Below, piece after piece: positions 28,781 to 37,000 of a stretch of DNA of 64,000 bases (position 1 is the stretch's first letter; each line of letters starts with the position of its first letter). The stretch covers positions 1-64,000 of the forward strand of contig NZ_FODB01000010.1 in the NCBI RefSeq assembly GCF_900110265.1. The letters run 5' to 3'. The DNA comes from Vreelandella aquamarina (GTDB lineage Bacteria > Pseudomonadota > Gammaproteobacteria > Pseudomonadales > Halomonadaceae). The notes beneath the pieces were generated by a model that worked only from the letters and a program-made list of their open reading frames with translations, was not told the origin of the DNA and made no database searches. The translations under genes were made by a program, and so were the position numbers.

Positions 28781-31051
28781 TCAACACCGCTTATGGCCAC
28801 CTGCCAAGGCCCGCAGCGGCTGAAAGGTGACTGGCTGCTGCGGTATCAGCGTAAATTTAAGCGCGCCGTCCTGGGCGGTGCTCCATAGGCAGCTATGCTG
28901 CTGCCGAAAGCGCCGCACAACGTCGTCGGCAGGGTGGCGGAACGCATTGTCTCGCCCAGCGCTGAAAACCACGTGATGTGGCTGCGTCTCGCGCACAAAC
29001 TGAACACCCGAGCTGGTGCCGCTGCCGTGGTGGCCCGCCACCAATACACTCACGTTGCCATTCAGCTGCGGTAGAAGCTGTCGCTCCACTTGGCGCCCTA
29101 CGTCACCGGTGATCAGCAGGCTATGCTCACCCGCATACACTGCTAACACACAAGAGCGATCATTAGAGGATAGAGTGTTCTCACCGCTCGGTGGCCAGAG
29201 TATTCGATACGTAATACCGTCACGCTGCCAGCGTTGCCCCTGCTCGCAGCGCTGGCTTGGGATAGATAGCGACTCCCCTGCTGGCGCCCACCACTGCGCT
29301 ACTTGGTGATCCGCTAGTAGCGCATCTACGCCTCCGGCGTGGTCAGTATCCGCGTGACTGACCATTACTTGGTCAAAATCTTGACCTGGGGGCCATAGGC
29401 TTTGCAGGGGCATAAAGCCACTGCGAAAACGTGGCCCCGTATCATAGAGCAGCCGAAAATTGGCACTGCGCAGCTCTATTAACTGCCCTTGGCCCACATC
29501 GTAAACCGTCACGTGAAGCTGCCCCGGCGGAATCGCCTGCTCTCTCGGCCACCAGGGAATTGTCACCAAGAGTACCGCCGCACCCACGCGTAACCAACGC
29601 GGCACGGCGGGCAAGCCCCAGCACAGCGACAGCAGCACCAAGCTCCCCGCCAATGGATAGGCCAAATGCGCGGGAGGCTGCCAGAGCGGTGCGGCTTCCA
29701 CAGCGACAACCAACAGCTGATGAAATACCGCTAAGGCTTGCTCAAACACCCACCAGGGCACTAGACCAACAAACGGAAGGGGTGACAGCAGCCAGCCGAG
29801 TAGCGCGGTAGGCACCATGACCGAGCTGACCCATGGCACCGCCACTAAGTTGATCAAAGGGGCCGTAGGGGCTACACGCCCAAAGGCAAACAACACCGCT
29901 GCGGCCATTAAAGGGGCCAATAACAGTTGAGAACGCAGCAGTGCCCAGCACCAGCCTTTTACACCGCGCGGCCTGGACCGACCCTGCCAGATAATAATCA
30001 GCCACCCTACCGCCATAAACGAGAGCCACAACCCAGGCCGCCAAAGTGCTAGCGGGTCAACTATCAGCACCAGTGCCAGTGCAAGCCACCAAGCTTGCCA
30101 GGGCCCCGGTGCATGGCGGCCACTTAGAACCCACAACCCCAGCAACGTCATAATCATCGCGCGCATTGCCGGTGGCGCCAACCCGGCCAACACGGCGTAG
30201 CCAACGGCGGCCGCGCCAGCAAGCCACCAGGGCCAAGTGCGCAGCCGCCAGTTGGTAGGCGAAACGACACGCGCAGCATAACGCCCTAGCAGCAGCACGA
30301 ATGACGCCACCAGCCCCACATGCAGGCCCGAGATCACCACGAGGTGCGTGGTACCCGTAGCGTTTAACAGCGCCCAGTCATCTTGGTTAAGCTGTTCGCT
30401 ATCGCCAAGCGTCAATGCGGCCAGCCAGCGTTGGGTACGTGCCTCTAAAGGCAGCTGTGCTAGAAAGTCGGATGCCAATTGGCGCAGCCGAGGAGAAGCG
30501 TGCGTAAGCCGCTGCGGCGCAGGATCGGGGCGAATATATCCAGTAGCGTGGATGCCTTCACGCCATAACCACTGCTCATAATCAAAAGTATTGGGGTTGA
30601 TAAAGCCATAGGGCGGCCGTAAGCGCAGCGTCATTTGCCAGCGCTCGCCAACCACATACTCATGCTCATGGTCGTAAGCGCTCACCCGAACGCTGTTTAA
30701 TTGATCACAACGGGGAAGATGGGCAGGGGCTGTGCAGCGCTCGATACTCAATCGCAACCGCTGAACCCCTGACTGCTGCTGTACAGCGGTCACTTTGGCA
30801 TGCACCGCTATATCCTGCCCGCTCAGCCCAACGGGCAGCCGACGCACCCACTCCTGCTGAATACTAAAGGCAACGGACCCGCCTAAGAGAAACCATACTA
30901 GGGCCCGTGGCCGCCATACGCCAACGCTTAGCCCCGCCATCATGAGGACCAGTGGCAGCAGCCATGTACCGCCCTGCCCACCGGCCCACCAAGCCAACAG
31001 GCTACCGCCAAGCGCTGCTAATGCCGCAGGCATTGCAATGCCCTGCCCCAT
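28781..31051 (-). CDS. comEC: ComEC/Rec2 DNA internalisation channel
   Basis: A 756-residue polytopic membrane protein that moves single-stranded DNA through the inner membrane in natural transformation. N-terminal hydrophobic helices and an OB-like domain precede the competence domain (GTTHLVVISGLHVGLVASFV). The C-terminal metallo-beta-lactamase-like domain has YDVGQGQLIEL and SHADTDHAGGVDALL, the metal-binding motif. ATG at 31051 is chosen because GGAGGGG lies just upstream. It is upstream of msbA, as in Pseudomonas. Whether the cell is competent cannot be inferred from this gene alone. Confidence 0.94.
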   Translation of the reverse strand: MGQGIAMPAALAALGGSLLAWWAGGQGGTWLLPLVLMMAGLSVGVWRPRALVWFLLGGSVAFSIQQEWVRRLPVGLSGQDIAVHAKVTAVQQQSGVQRLRLSIERCTAPAHLPRCDQLNSVRVSAYDHEHEYVVGERWQMTLRLRPPYGFINPNTFDYEQWLWREGIHATGYIRPDPAPQRLTHASPRLRQLASDFLAQLPLEARTQRWLAALTLGDSEQLNQDDWALLNATGTTHLVVISGLHVGLVASFVLLLGRYAARVVSPTNWRLRTWPWWLAGAAAVGYAVLAGLAPPAMRAMIMTLLGLWVLSGRHAPGPWQAWWLALALVLIVDPLALWRPGLWLSFMAVGWLIIIWQGRSRPRGVKGWCWALLRSQLLLAPLMAAAVLFAFGRVAPTAPLINLVAVPWVSSVMVPTALLGWLLSPLPFVGLVPWWVFEQALAVFHQLLVVAVEAAPLWQPPAHLAYPLAGSLVLLSLCWGLPAVPRWLRVGAAVLLVTIPWWPREQAIPPGQLHVTVYDVGQGQLIELRSANFRLLYDTGPRFRSGFMPLQSLWPPGQDFDQVMVSHADTDHAGGVDALLADHQVAQWWAPAGESLSIPSQRCEQGQRWQRDGITYRILWPPSGENTLSSNDRSCVLAVYAGEHSLLITGDVGRQVERQLLPQLNGNVSVLVAGHHGSGTSSGVQFVRETQPHHVVFSAGRDNAFRHPADDVVRRFRQQHSCLWSTAQDGALKFTLIPQQPVTFQPLRALAGGHKRC

Positions 31052-31148
31052 CCGCCCCTCCCTGGTGCTCAACCATTACTGCGCACGCCGTAGCCGAAGC
31101 CCTACGCTATATGGATAATAGAAACGATCTAAAGTAAGAGTACCTGAC

Positions 31149-31700
31149 ATGCCGCGCCGTTTCCTGCAGCGCTACATGCCAAAACCCGATACGCTAAGGC
31201 GCCAGCGTTCGTTGCGCTTTATGGCACCGCTGATTGCGGATCCGGGCTTATGGCTACTAACTCGACGCAGCGTTGCGAACGCGTTTAGCGTCGGGCTGTT
31301 TTGCGCGATGCTACCCATCCCCTTTCAGATGGTGGTGGCGGCTCTGGGTGCGCGGCTAAGTCGTTGCAATTTGGCACTTTCGGTAGGGCTTGTGTGGGTC
31401 ACCAACCCACTTACCATGCCGCTGATTTTTTATGTGAATTATCGAATAGGCACTTTTTTGCTTGGGGCGCCCGCGCGGGAGGCCCCTTCCCGCATCTCAA
31501 CCCGCTGGATAGCTGAGCAGATGCACGACATCTTGCCACCGCTGCTACTGGGCTCTCTGATTACTGCGATTGTGCTTGCGGTCGTCGCTAACATTGGCAT
31601 TCGCCTTATCTGGCGCTGGCACGTCTCCCATAACTGGAAGCGCCGCCGCCTTAAAAGACGGCGGCGCAGGGCTCGCATCGAATCAGAGTTTGACGACTAA
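31149..31700 (+). CDS. DUF2062 membrane protein
   Basis: A 183-residue protein with two or three membrane helices (about residues 60-105 and 130-155) and a very basic C-terminus (KRRRLKRRRRRARIE). SVANAFSVGLFCAMLPIPFQ and VGLVWVTNPLTMPLIFYVNY fit the DUF2062 family, whose function is unknown. It diverges from comEC and converges on lolD with 12 nt between stops. Its C-terminal codons encode a very GC-rich hairpin (31640-31667). Confidence 0.88.
   Translation: MPRRFLQRYMPKPDTLRRQRSLRFMAPLIADPGLWLLTRRSVANAFSVGLFCAMLPIPFQMVVAALGARLSRCNLALSVGLVWVTNPLTMPLIFYVNYRIGTFLLGAPAREAPSRISTRWIAEQMHDILPPLLLGSLITAIVLAVVANIGIRLIWRWHVSHNWKRRRLKRRRRRARIESEFDD
31640..31667. other. GC-rich hairpin at the 3' end of the DUF2062 gene
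   Basis: GCGCCGCCG (31640-31648) pairs perfectly with CGGCGGCGC (31659-31667) around a CTTAAAAGA-type loop. It lies inside the coding sequence, 33 nt before the stop. Without a T-run it is not a standard terminator. Confidence 0.35.
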
Positions 31701-31712
31701 ACTAGCGCATCG

Positions 31713-32411
31713 CTATGCCTGAGCGACCAAGCGCCCCCCATCCAGCTTCATGACACGGTCTTGATGGGCAGCCAAGCCCACATCGTGAGTCACAATCACA
31801 AATGCACAGGCGCTCTCTTTGGCCAGCTCATCCATCAGCGCCAGAATAGACGCTGCGGTAGTTTGATCCAGGTTTCCGGTCGGCTCATCCATTAATACGA
31901 GGCTGGGGTCGGTCACTAGCGCCCGGGCAATCGCCACTCGCTGGCGCTCACCGCCCGATAGCTCACCCGGCTTATGGTCGGCACGCGCTTTCATCCCCAC
32001 CCGCTCTAGGATCTGCATAGCGCGCTGTTCAGCCACTTTTTTAGACTGGCCGCGAATAATCAGCGGCAGCGCAGCATTCTCCACCGCCGTAAATTCCGCC
32101 AGCAAATGGTGGAACTGATAAACAAAACCAATATATTGATTGCGGAAGCGGCCCAGCGCGGCTTCATTCAGGCCCGAAAGTGCCTCACCGCCAATCACGA
32201 CGCTGCCATTGCTCGGGCGGTCTAGGCCGCCCAACAGGTTTAACAGCGTGGTCTTGCCTGAACCCGAACTTCCTACAATCGCAACGCGTTCACCGGCACG
32301 GACGGTCAGTTCAAGCTGATCCAGTACGGTGAGATCCTGAGGGCCTTCGCTGTAAATGCGGGTGAGCCCACGGCACTCCAGCATGACGGCGTTAGAGGGT
32401 GTTGACGTCAT
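31713..32411 (-). CDS. lolD: Lipoprotein-releasing system ATPase
   Basis: A 232-residue ABC ATPase that powers release of outer-membrane lipoproteins from the inner membrane. Walker A is GSSGSGKTTLLNLLGGL, the signature LSGGERQRVAIARAL, and Walker B LVLMDEPTGNLDQ. QFHHLLAEFTAVENAALPLI is characteristic of LolD. I set the start at the ATG at 32411, with AAGGA seven bases upstream. It lies 10 nt after the permease gene and ends the operon; no second permease follows. Confidence 0.95.
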   Translation of the reverse strand: MTSTPSNAVMLECRGLTRIYSEGPQDLTVLDQLELTVRAGERVAIVGSSGSGKTTLLNLLGGLDRPSNGSVVIGGEALSGLNEAALGRFRNQYIGFVYQFHHLLAEFTAVENAALPLIIRGQSKKVAEQRAMQILERVGMKARADHKPGELSGGERQRVAIARALVTDPSLVLMDEPTGNLDQTTAASILALMDELAKESACAFVIVTHDVGLAAHQDRVMKLDGGRLVAQA

Positions 32412-32421
32412 CGGGGCATCC

Positions 32422-33663
32422 TTATTCATAGCGCAGTACATCAGCAGGCTGAACGCGAGCAGCTCGCCAGGCGGGATAGAGCGTGGAGAGGAACGTCAGG
32501 CCAAACGCGGCCAGCACGATGTCACGCACATCGCTCCATTCCAGACGCGACGGCAGGTCGCTGATGAAGTAAACCCCCGCATCCAGGAATTGAATACCAA
32601 ACGCCGTTTCAAACCAGCCAATCAAATCGGAAATGGTGAGCGCCAGCAGAATGCCCACGGTAACCCCTACCGCAATGCCGATCAGGCCAATCGCTAGTCC
32701 CTGCACAATGAAAATACCCATAATGGAGCCCGGCGTGGCACCAATGGTGCGTAAAATGGCAATGTCCGCACGCTTATCCGTCACCACCATCACTAGCGTC
32801 GACACAATATTGAACGCGGCAACCGCAATAATCACGGTCAACAGCAGCGCGATCATGCGTTTTTCCATCTGAATAGCTTGGAAGAGATTGCCATGGGAGA
32901 ACGTCCAGTCGGAACCGCTGTAGCCTGGGCCCAACTCGTTCACAATGGCCTGAGTTTCGCTACCGGCGATAAACAGGTCGTCTAGCTCTAGGCGCAAACC
33001 ACCAACCGCATCGCCCATACGTGCCAGCGTTTGCATATCTTCAATATTGGCGTAGGCCAAATTGGCGTCTAGATCGGCACCTACGCTGAAAATACCGCTG
33101 ACGGTAAACCGCTTCAGTCGGGGGAAAACGCCTGCCGGAGTAATCGATGCCTCGGGCACCAGCAGCGTCACGCGGTCACCCACGCCAACGCCTAGCCTGC
33201 GGGCGAGCATCGAACCCAGCACAACATTCCACCCACCGGGCACAAGGTCGGCCAACTCACCCTGGCGCATGTGCTCGCCAATAATAGAGACCTGGTCTTC
33301 CCAATCCGGATGAATGCCGTTGACCATCGCGCCTTGGTTGCGGCCGCCAGCGGAGAACATACCCTGCTGCTCAACGTAAGGGGCCACACCAATCACTCGA
33401 TCGCGCTGTACTAATTGCTCTGCCAACGCCTCCCACTCTACCAGTCCTTCCTGGGACTCAATTTTGGTGTGGGGCACCATGCCTAAAATGCGCGTGCGCA
33501 GCTCGTGATCAAATCCGTTCATAACCGACAGTACAAGAATCAGTACCGCCACCCCTAGCATCAGCCCCAGCATCGACGTTAAGGAGATAAACGAAATAAA
33601 GTGGTTCCGGCGTTTAGCGCGCACATAGCGCAGCCCCACCAGAAAAGGCAAACGATCAAGCAT
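32422..33663 (-). CDS. lolC: Lipoprotein-releasing ABC transporter permease (LolC/LolE type)
   Basis: A 413-residue permease with one N-terminal and three C-terminal membrane helices around a periplasmic domain. VRAKRRNHFISFISLTSMLG is the family N-terminus. VPEASITPAGVFPRLKRFTV corresponds to the LolC Hook region that contacts the chaperone LolA. AAFNIVSTLVMVVTDKRADI and GSIMGIFIVQGLAIGLIG are coupling regions. The ATG at 33663 has AAGGAAT before it. It is the only permease gene beside lolD, so it may be the single LolF-like kind rather than a strict LolC. Confidence 0.9.
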   Translation of the reverse strand: MLDRLPFLVGLRYVRAKRRNHFISFISLTSMLGLMLGVAVLILVLSVMNGFDHELRTRILGMVPHTKIESQEGLVEWEALAEQLVQRDRVIGVAPYVEQQGMFSAGGRNQGAMVNGIHPDWEDQVSIIGEHMRQGELADLVPGGWNVVLGSMLARRLGVGVGDRVTLLVPEASITPAGVFPRLKRFTVSGIFSVGADLDANLAYANIEDMQTLARMGDAVGGLRLELDDLFIAGSETQAIVNELGPGYSGSDWTFSHGNLFQAIQMEKRMIALLLTVIIAVAAFNIVSTLVMVVTDKRADIAILRTIGATPGSIMGIFIVQGLAIGLIGIAVGVTVGILLALTISDLIGWFETAFGIQFLDAGVYFISDLPSRLEWSDVRDIVLAAFGLTFLSTLYPAWRAARVQPADVLRYE

Positions 33664-33819
33664 GGCTACATTCCTTAATAATGGGCGTCCATGGTACGGT
33701 TTTTTTAACATGGCTGCATGTGCAAACGCAGCCTTAGAGTCGCCCTCTCCAAGGCCGTTCCCTTTATAACGGTATCGCTTGCAAGTTGAGGAGCAACCCC
33801 CTAAATTGCGCCCGACCCT

Positions 33820-33836
33820 CTTGCCCGCCGGGCAAG
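33820..33836 (+). other. Hairpin just upstream of the agmatine deiminase gene
   Basis: CTTGCCC (33820-33826) and GGGCAAG (33830-33836) form a 7-bp stem with a GCC loop, followed by CTTATTCT. It ends 13 nt before the chosen start. It may be an attenuator or may mask the ribosome site, which is not otherwise visible. Confidence 0.4.
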
Positions 33837-33849
33837 CTTATTCTGACTA

Positions 33850-34932
33850 GTGAGAGCACCTTTTACGTTGGCTACCAAGACTCACCGCTTATTGCCCGAA
33901 TGGCACCCTCAAGATGGCCTACAGCTCACCTGGCCCCGTCCAGACGGAGACTGGGCTTATATGCTGTCGCGTATCGAAGCAACGCTTGAGCGCATTGTGC
34001 TTGCCACGGCGCGCTATCAGCGCGTGATCATCAGCGTGCCAGACGAGGCGACCCATCAGCGCCTGACCGCCACGTTCGATGCCTACGGCATCCCCAAACA
34101 TCAGCTGCTGCTGATTGTCGCACCCACCGACGATACCTGGGCGCGAGATCATGGGCCGATCACGGTATTGGACGAAGATAACCAGCCGCTGCTGCTGGAT
34201 TACACCTTTACCGGCTGGGGCGGTAAATTCCCTGCTGAGCGGGACAATCAGCTAACCCAGTGGCTAGCCGATGCGGGCTTATGGGCCTGCCCAGTCTCTT
34301 CTCGGGAGATGGTGTTAGAAGGTGGGGCTATCGAGACTGACGGCGAAGGCACGCTGCTCACCACGGAAGCGTGCCTGCTCAACCCAAACCGCAATCCGTC
34401 GCTCTCTCGAGAAGACGTTGAAGCGCTTTTGGCAGATGACTTTGGCGTAGACCGCGTGCTGTGGCTAGCCAATGGGCATTTAGAAGGCGATGACACGGAC
34501 AGCCATGTGGATACGCTGGCACGTTTTTGTAACCCCTCGACCATTGCCTATGTACGTTGTGACGACCCCACTGACCCGCACTACACGGCCCTGCAGGCAA
34601 TGGAGCAGGAGTTAAAAGCCTTCCGTCAGCGTAACGGAGAGCCCTACCAGCTTATTCCGCTACCCTGGCCCCAGGCCTGTTTTGACCCGGAAGATGGGCA
34701 TCGCCTACCGGCCACCTATGCGAACTTTTTGATTATCAACGATGCGGTGCTGGTGCCTACCTATGGCGACCCAGCGGATGTCACCGCACTGCAGGCGCTG
34801 GCCGTCGCTTTTCCAGAACATACGCTGATCCCCATTGAGTGCGTCAGCGTGATTCGTCAGCACGGCAGCCTGCACTGTTTAACCATGCAGCTACCCAAAG
34901 GTACGCTTGTGCCTGCGACCACTCACTCTTAA
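33850..34932 (+). CDS. aguA: Agmatine deiminase family protein
   Basis: A 360-residue guanidine-modifying enzyme expected to convert agmatine to N-carbamoylputrescine. Active-site regions are WARDHGPITVLDED (Asp), MVLEGGAIETDGEG (Glu), ANGHLEGDDTDSHVDTLARF (His and Asp) and, near the C-terminus, GSLHCLTMQLP with the nucleophile cysteine. The next gene encodes the following enzyme of the pathway, which supports the assignment. No clear ribosome site precedes the GTG at 33850; a TTG at 33868 is an alternative. A peptidyl-arginine deiminase-like relative is the other possibility. Confidence 0.88.
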   Translation: MRAPFTLATKTHRLLPEWHPQDGLQLTWPRPDGDWAYMLSRIEATLERIVLATARYQRVIISVPDEATHQRLTATFDAYGIPKHQLLLIVAPTDDTWARDHGPITVLDEDNQPLLLDYTFTGWGGKFPAERDNQLTQWLADAGLWACPVSSREMVLEGGAIETDGEGTLLTTEACLLNPNRNPSLSREDVEALLADDFGVDRVLWLANGHLEGDDTDSHVDTLARFCNPSTIAYVRCDDPTDPHYTALQAMEQELKAFRQRNGEPYQLIPLPWPQACFDPEDGHRLPATYANFLIINDAVLVPTYGDPADVTALQALAVAFPEHTLIPIECVSVIRQHGSLHCLTMQLPKGTLVPATTHS

Positions 34933-34942
34933 GGAGGGCAGC

Positions 34943-35845
34943 ATGTCCCAGACACTTAACGTGGCGGTGATTCAACAAGCCGCATGGCCCGATAAAGCGC
35001 TCAGCCTGGCCGAAAGCGAGGCGGGCATTCGCAGAGCAGCCAGCCAAGGGGCACAGCTCGTACTATTACAAGAGCTGCACGCCACCCACTACTTCTGTCA
35101 ATATGAAGACCCGGCACTGTTTGATCTCGCCGAACCGCTGGATGGCCCGACGGGACAGCGATTGGCGGCACTGGCAAAAGAGCTGGATATCGTGCTGGTG
35201 GGCTCGCTGTTTGAAAAGCGCGCGGCGGGGCTCTACCACAACACCGCCGTGGTGTACGACCGCGCCAAAGGGCGGGTTGGCCAGTACCGCAAGATGCATA
35301 TTCCAGATGACCCAGGGTTCTATGAGAAGTTTTACTTCACCCCTGGCGACGCCGACGACGCACGCAAAGAGGGCTTTACGCCGATTGACACCTCAGTGGG
35401 TCGGTTAGGCATTCTTGTGTGCTGGGACCAGTGGTACCCGGAAGCCGCCCGCTTAATGGCGCTGGCGGGTGCTGAGCTACTGCTCTACCCCACCGCTATT
35501 GGCTGGGATCCTAATGACGACGACGCGGAAAAAACCCGCCAGAAAGATGCCTGGACGCTGATTCAGCGCGCCCACGGCGTCGCGAATGGCCTGCCCGTCT
35601 TGGTGGCAAACCGCGTAGGCTTTGAGGCCGACCACTCCGGCGTGGGTGATGGTATCGCGTTTTGGGGCGGTAGCTTTATTTGCGGCCCACAAGGTGAGCT
35701 ACTAGCCCATGCCGGTGAAGAGACTGAGCAGTTGGTCGTGAGCCTGGATATGGCGCGTAGCGAAAACACCCGCCGTATTTGGCCCTACCTGCGCGATCGC
35801 CGTGTCGACGCTTATGGCGACCTAACCCGCCGCTACCGCGATTAA
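34943..35845 (+). CDS. aguB: N-carbamoylputrescine amidase
   Basis: A 300-residue nitrilase-superfamily hydrolase that converts N-carbamoylputrescine to putrescine, CO2 and ammonia. The Glu-Lys-Cys triad is in LLQELHATHYF, YRKMHIPDDPGFYEKFYF and LGILVCWDQWYPEAARLM. ATG at 34943 follows AAGGAGGGC. It is 10 nt after the deiminase gene, so the two make an operon for agmatine-to-putrescine conversion, usable for polyamine supply or arginine breakdown. Confidence 0.95.
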   Translation: MSQTLNVAVIQQAAWPDKALSLAESEAGIRRAASQGAQLVLLQELHATHYFCQYEDPALFDLAEPLDGPTGQRLAALAKELDIVLVGSLFEKRAAGLYHNTAVVYDRAKGRVGQYRKMHIPDDPGFYEKFYFTPGDADDARKEGFTPIDTSVGRLGILVCWDQWYPEAARLMALAGAELLLYPTAIGWDPNDDDAEKTRQKDAWTLIQRAHGVANGLPVLVANRVGFEADHSGVGDGIAFWGGSFICGPQGELLAHAGEETEQLVVSLDMARSENTRRIWPYLRDRRVDAYGDLTRRYRD

Positions 35846-35869
35846 GCTTATTCGAGCATCTGAAAATCA

Positions 35870-35903
35870 AAAACGCCTGCTCTGTTACCAGAGCAGGCGT
35901 TTT
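35870..35903 (+). terminator. Bidirectional intrinsic terminator between aguB and the Nudix gene
   Basis: A perfect 15-bp stem (35870-35884 with 35889-35903) closed by a TTAC loop. The arms begin with AAAA and end with TTTT, so both strands give a U-run. It lies 25 nt after the aguB stop and 53 nt past the convergent Nudix stop. Confidence 0.93.
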
Positions 35904-35956
35904 GCTATCAGCGCTTTTCTATAAGTACCAAGCCGACATCGCTTATATCCAGAAAT

Positions 35957-36913
35957 TTATTTCCAGAAGTCGCGAATCGACGCAATACCCTGAGCACCCA
36001 CCGCGCGAGCGTGGTTGGCGTCAAAGCGGGTCATACCGCCCAGCGCGAATACCGGCATACCGGCACGTTCCACCAGCTGTTGGAAGTCGTGCCAGCCCAT
36101 CGGAGCCACTTCCGGGTGTGATGGCGTGGTGCGCAGCGGAGAAAGCGTGACAAAATCACAGCCCAGCACTGCCGCTTGGGAGAGCTGCTTTTGATCATGC
36201 GTGGAGGCGGACAGCCACTTGTTTTCCGCAATCGGGCGTCGGTCCAGCTGCATTAAGCGCGCACTGGTCAGATGAATACCATCCGCATCGACCCGATCCA
36301 GCAGCGTTGGCTCACCGTTGAGCAGCAACTTCGCACCGTATTCACGGCAAAGCTTGAGCGCTCGCTCAGCACGGGCAACATAGGCCGCGTCATCTAAGCT
36401 TTTGGCACGCAGTTGCACAAGGCGAATACTGTCTTCGCGCAGAGCGCGCTCCAGCAGCGACGCGAAGCGCTCATCGTCAGGCTCTTCACCGGTAATCAAG
36501 TACTCGGTGGGTAGCATCACCGCACGCAGAATGGGCAGGTTCGCCGCTGGGAACGGGTAGTTCACCAACTCATTCATCGGCACCCAGCGCACCGCCTGGC
36601 CTTCACGACCAAACGGTTCGCCAGCAAACTCATGCACCTGCCACACATCGAGCAGAATGTGCTTATCAGGATACTCATGGTGAACGCGAATGAGCGGTTG
36701 GGCACGAACAATCTCAACGCCTAACTCTTCATGCAACTCACGTTTAAGGCCTTCCAGCCCAGTTTCATAAGGGGCTAGCTTGCCACCGGGAAACTCCCAA
36801 AGACCGCCGTGATCGACGTTGGAAGGCCGGCGCGCGATCAGCACGTGCTTTTGATCGGCGCTGATCATCGCAGCTGCCGCGACATGAACCCGTCGTTTTA
36901 CCATTACACTCAT
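35957..36913 (-). CDS. Nudix hydrolase fused to a thiamine-phosphate-synthase-like (TenI) domain
   Basis: A 318-residue two-domain protein. Residues 1-135 form a MutT-like Nudix domain that should remove oxidised nucleotides; the Nudix box is GGKLAPYETGLEGLKRELHE followed by ELGVE. Residues about 150-318 resemble thiamine monophosphate synthase/TenI (LVQLRAKSLDDAAYVARAER, SASTHDQKQLSQAAVLGCDF, VFALGGMTRFDANHARAVGA). The same fusion lies by argJ-secA in Pseudomonas. The activity of the second domain is unproven. Confidence 0.92.
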   Translation of the reverse strand: MSVMVKRRVHVAAAAMISADQKHVLIARRPSNVDHGGLWEFPGGKLAPYETGLEGLKRELHEELGVEIVRAQPLIRVHHEYPDKHILLDVWQVHEFAGEPFGREGQAVRWVPMNELVNYPFPAANLPILRAVMLPTEYLITGEEPDDERFASLLERALREDSIRLVQLRAKSLDDAAYVARAERALKLCREYGAKLLLNGEPTLLDRVDADGIHLTSARLMQLDRRPIAENKWLSASTHDQKQLSQAAVLGCDFVTLSPLRTTPSHPEVAPMGWHDFQQLVERAGMPVFALGGMTRFDANHARAVGAQGIASIRDFWK

Positions 36914-36982
36914 TACGTCTTATCCACTTTGTGCGCGCCGCCTTTATATTGCACGGCGCTATCTCGCTGCGTTAGCACGTTG

Positions 36983-37000
36983 CCGCAGCCTTAGCTGCGG
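36983..37000. other. Hairpin holding the argJ stop codon
   Basis: CCGCAGC (36983-36989) and GCTGCGG (36994-37000) pair with a 4-nt loop; the argJ TAA (36991-36993) lies in that loop. No U-run follows, so it is not a clear terminator. Confidence 0.35.
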
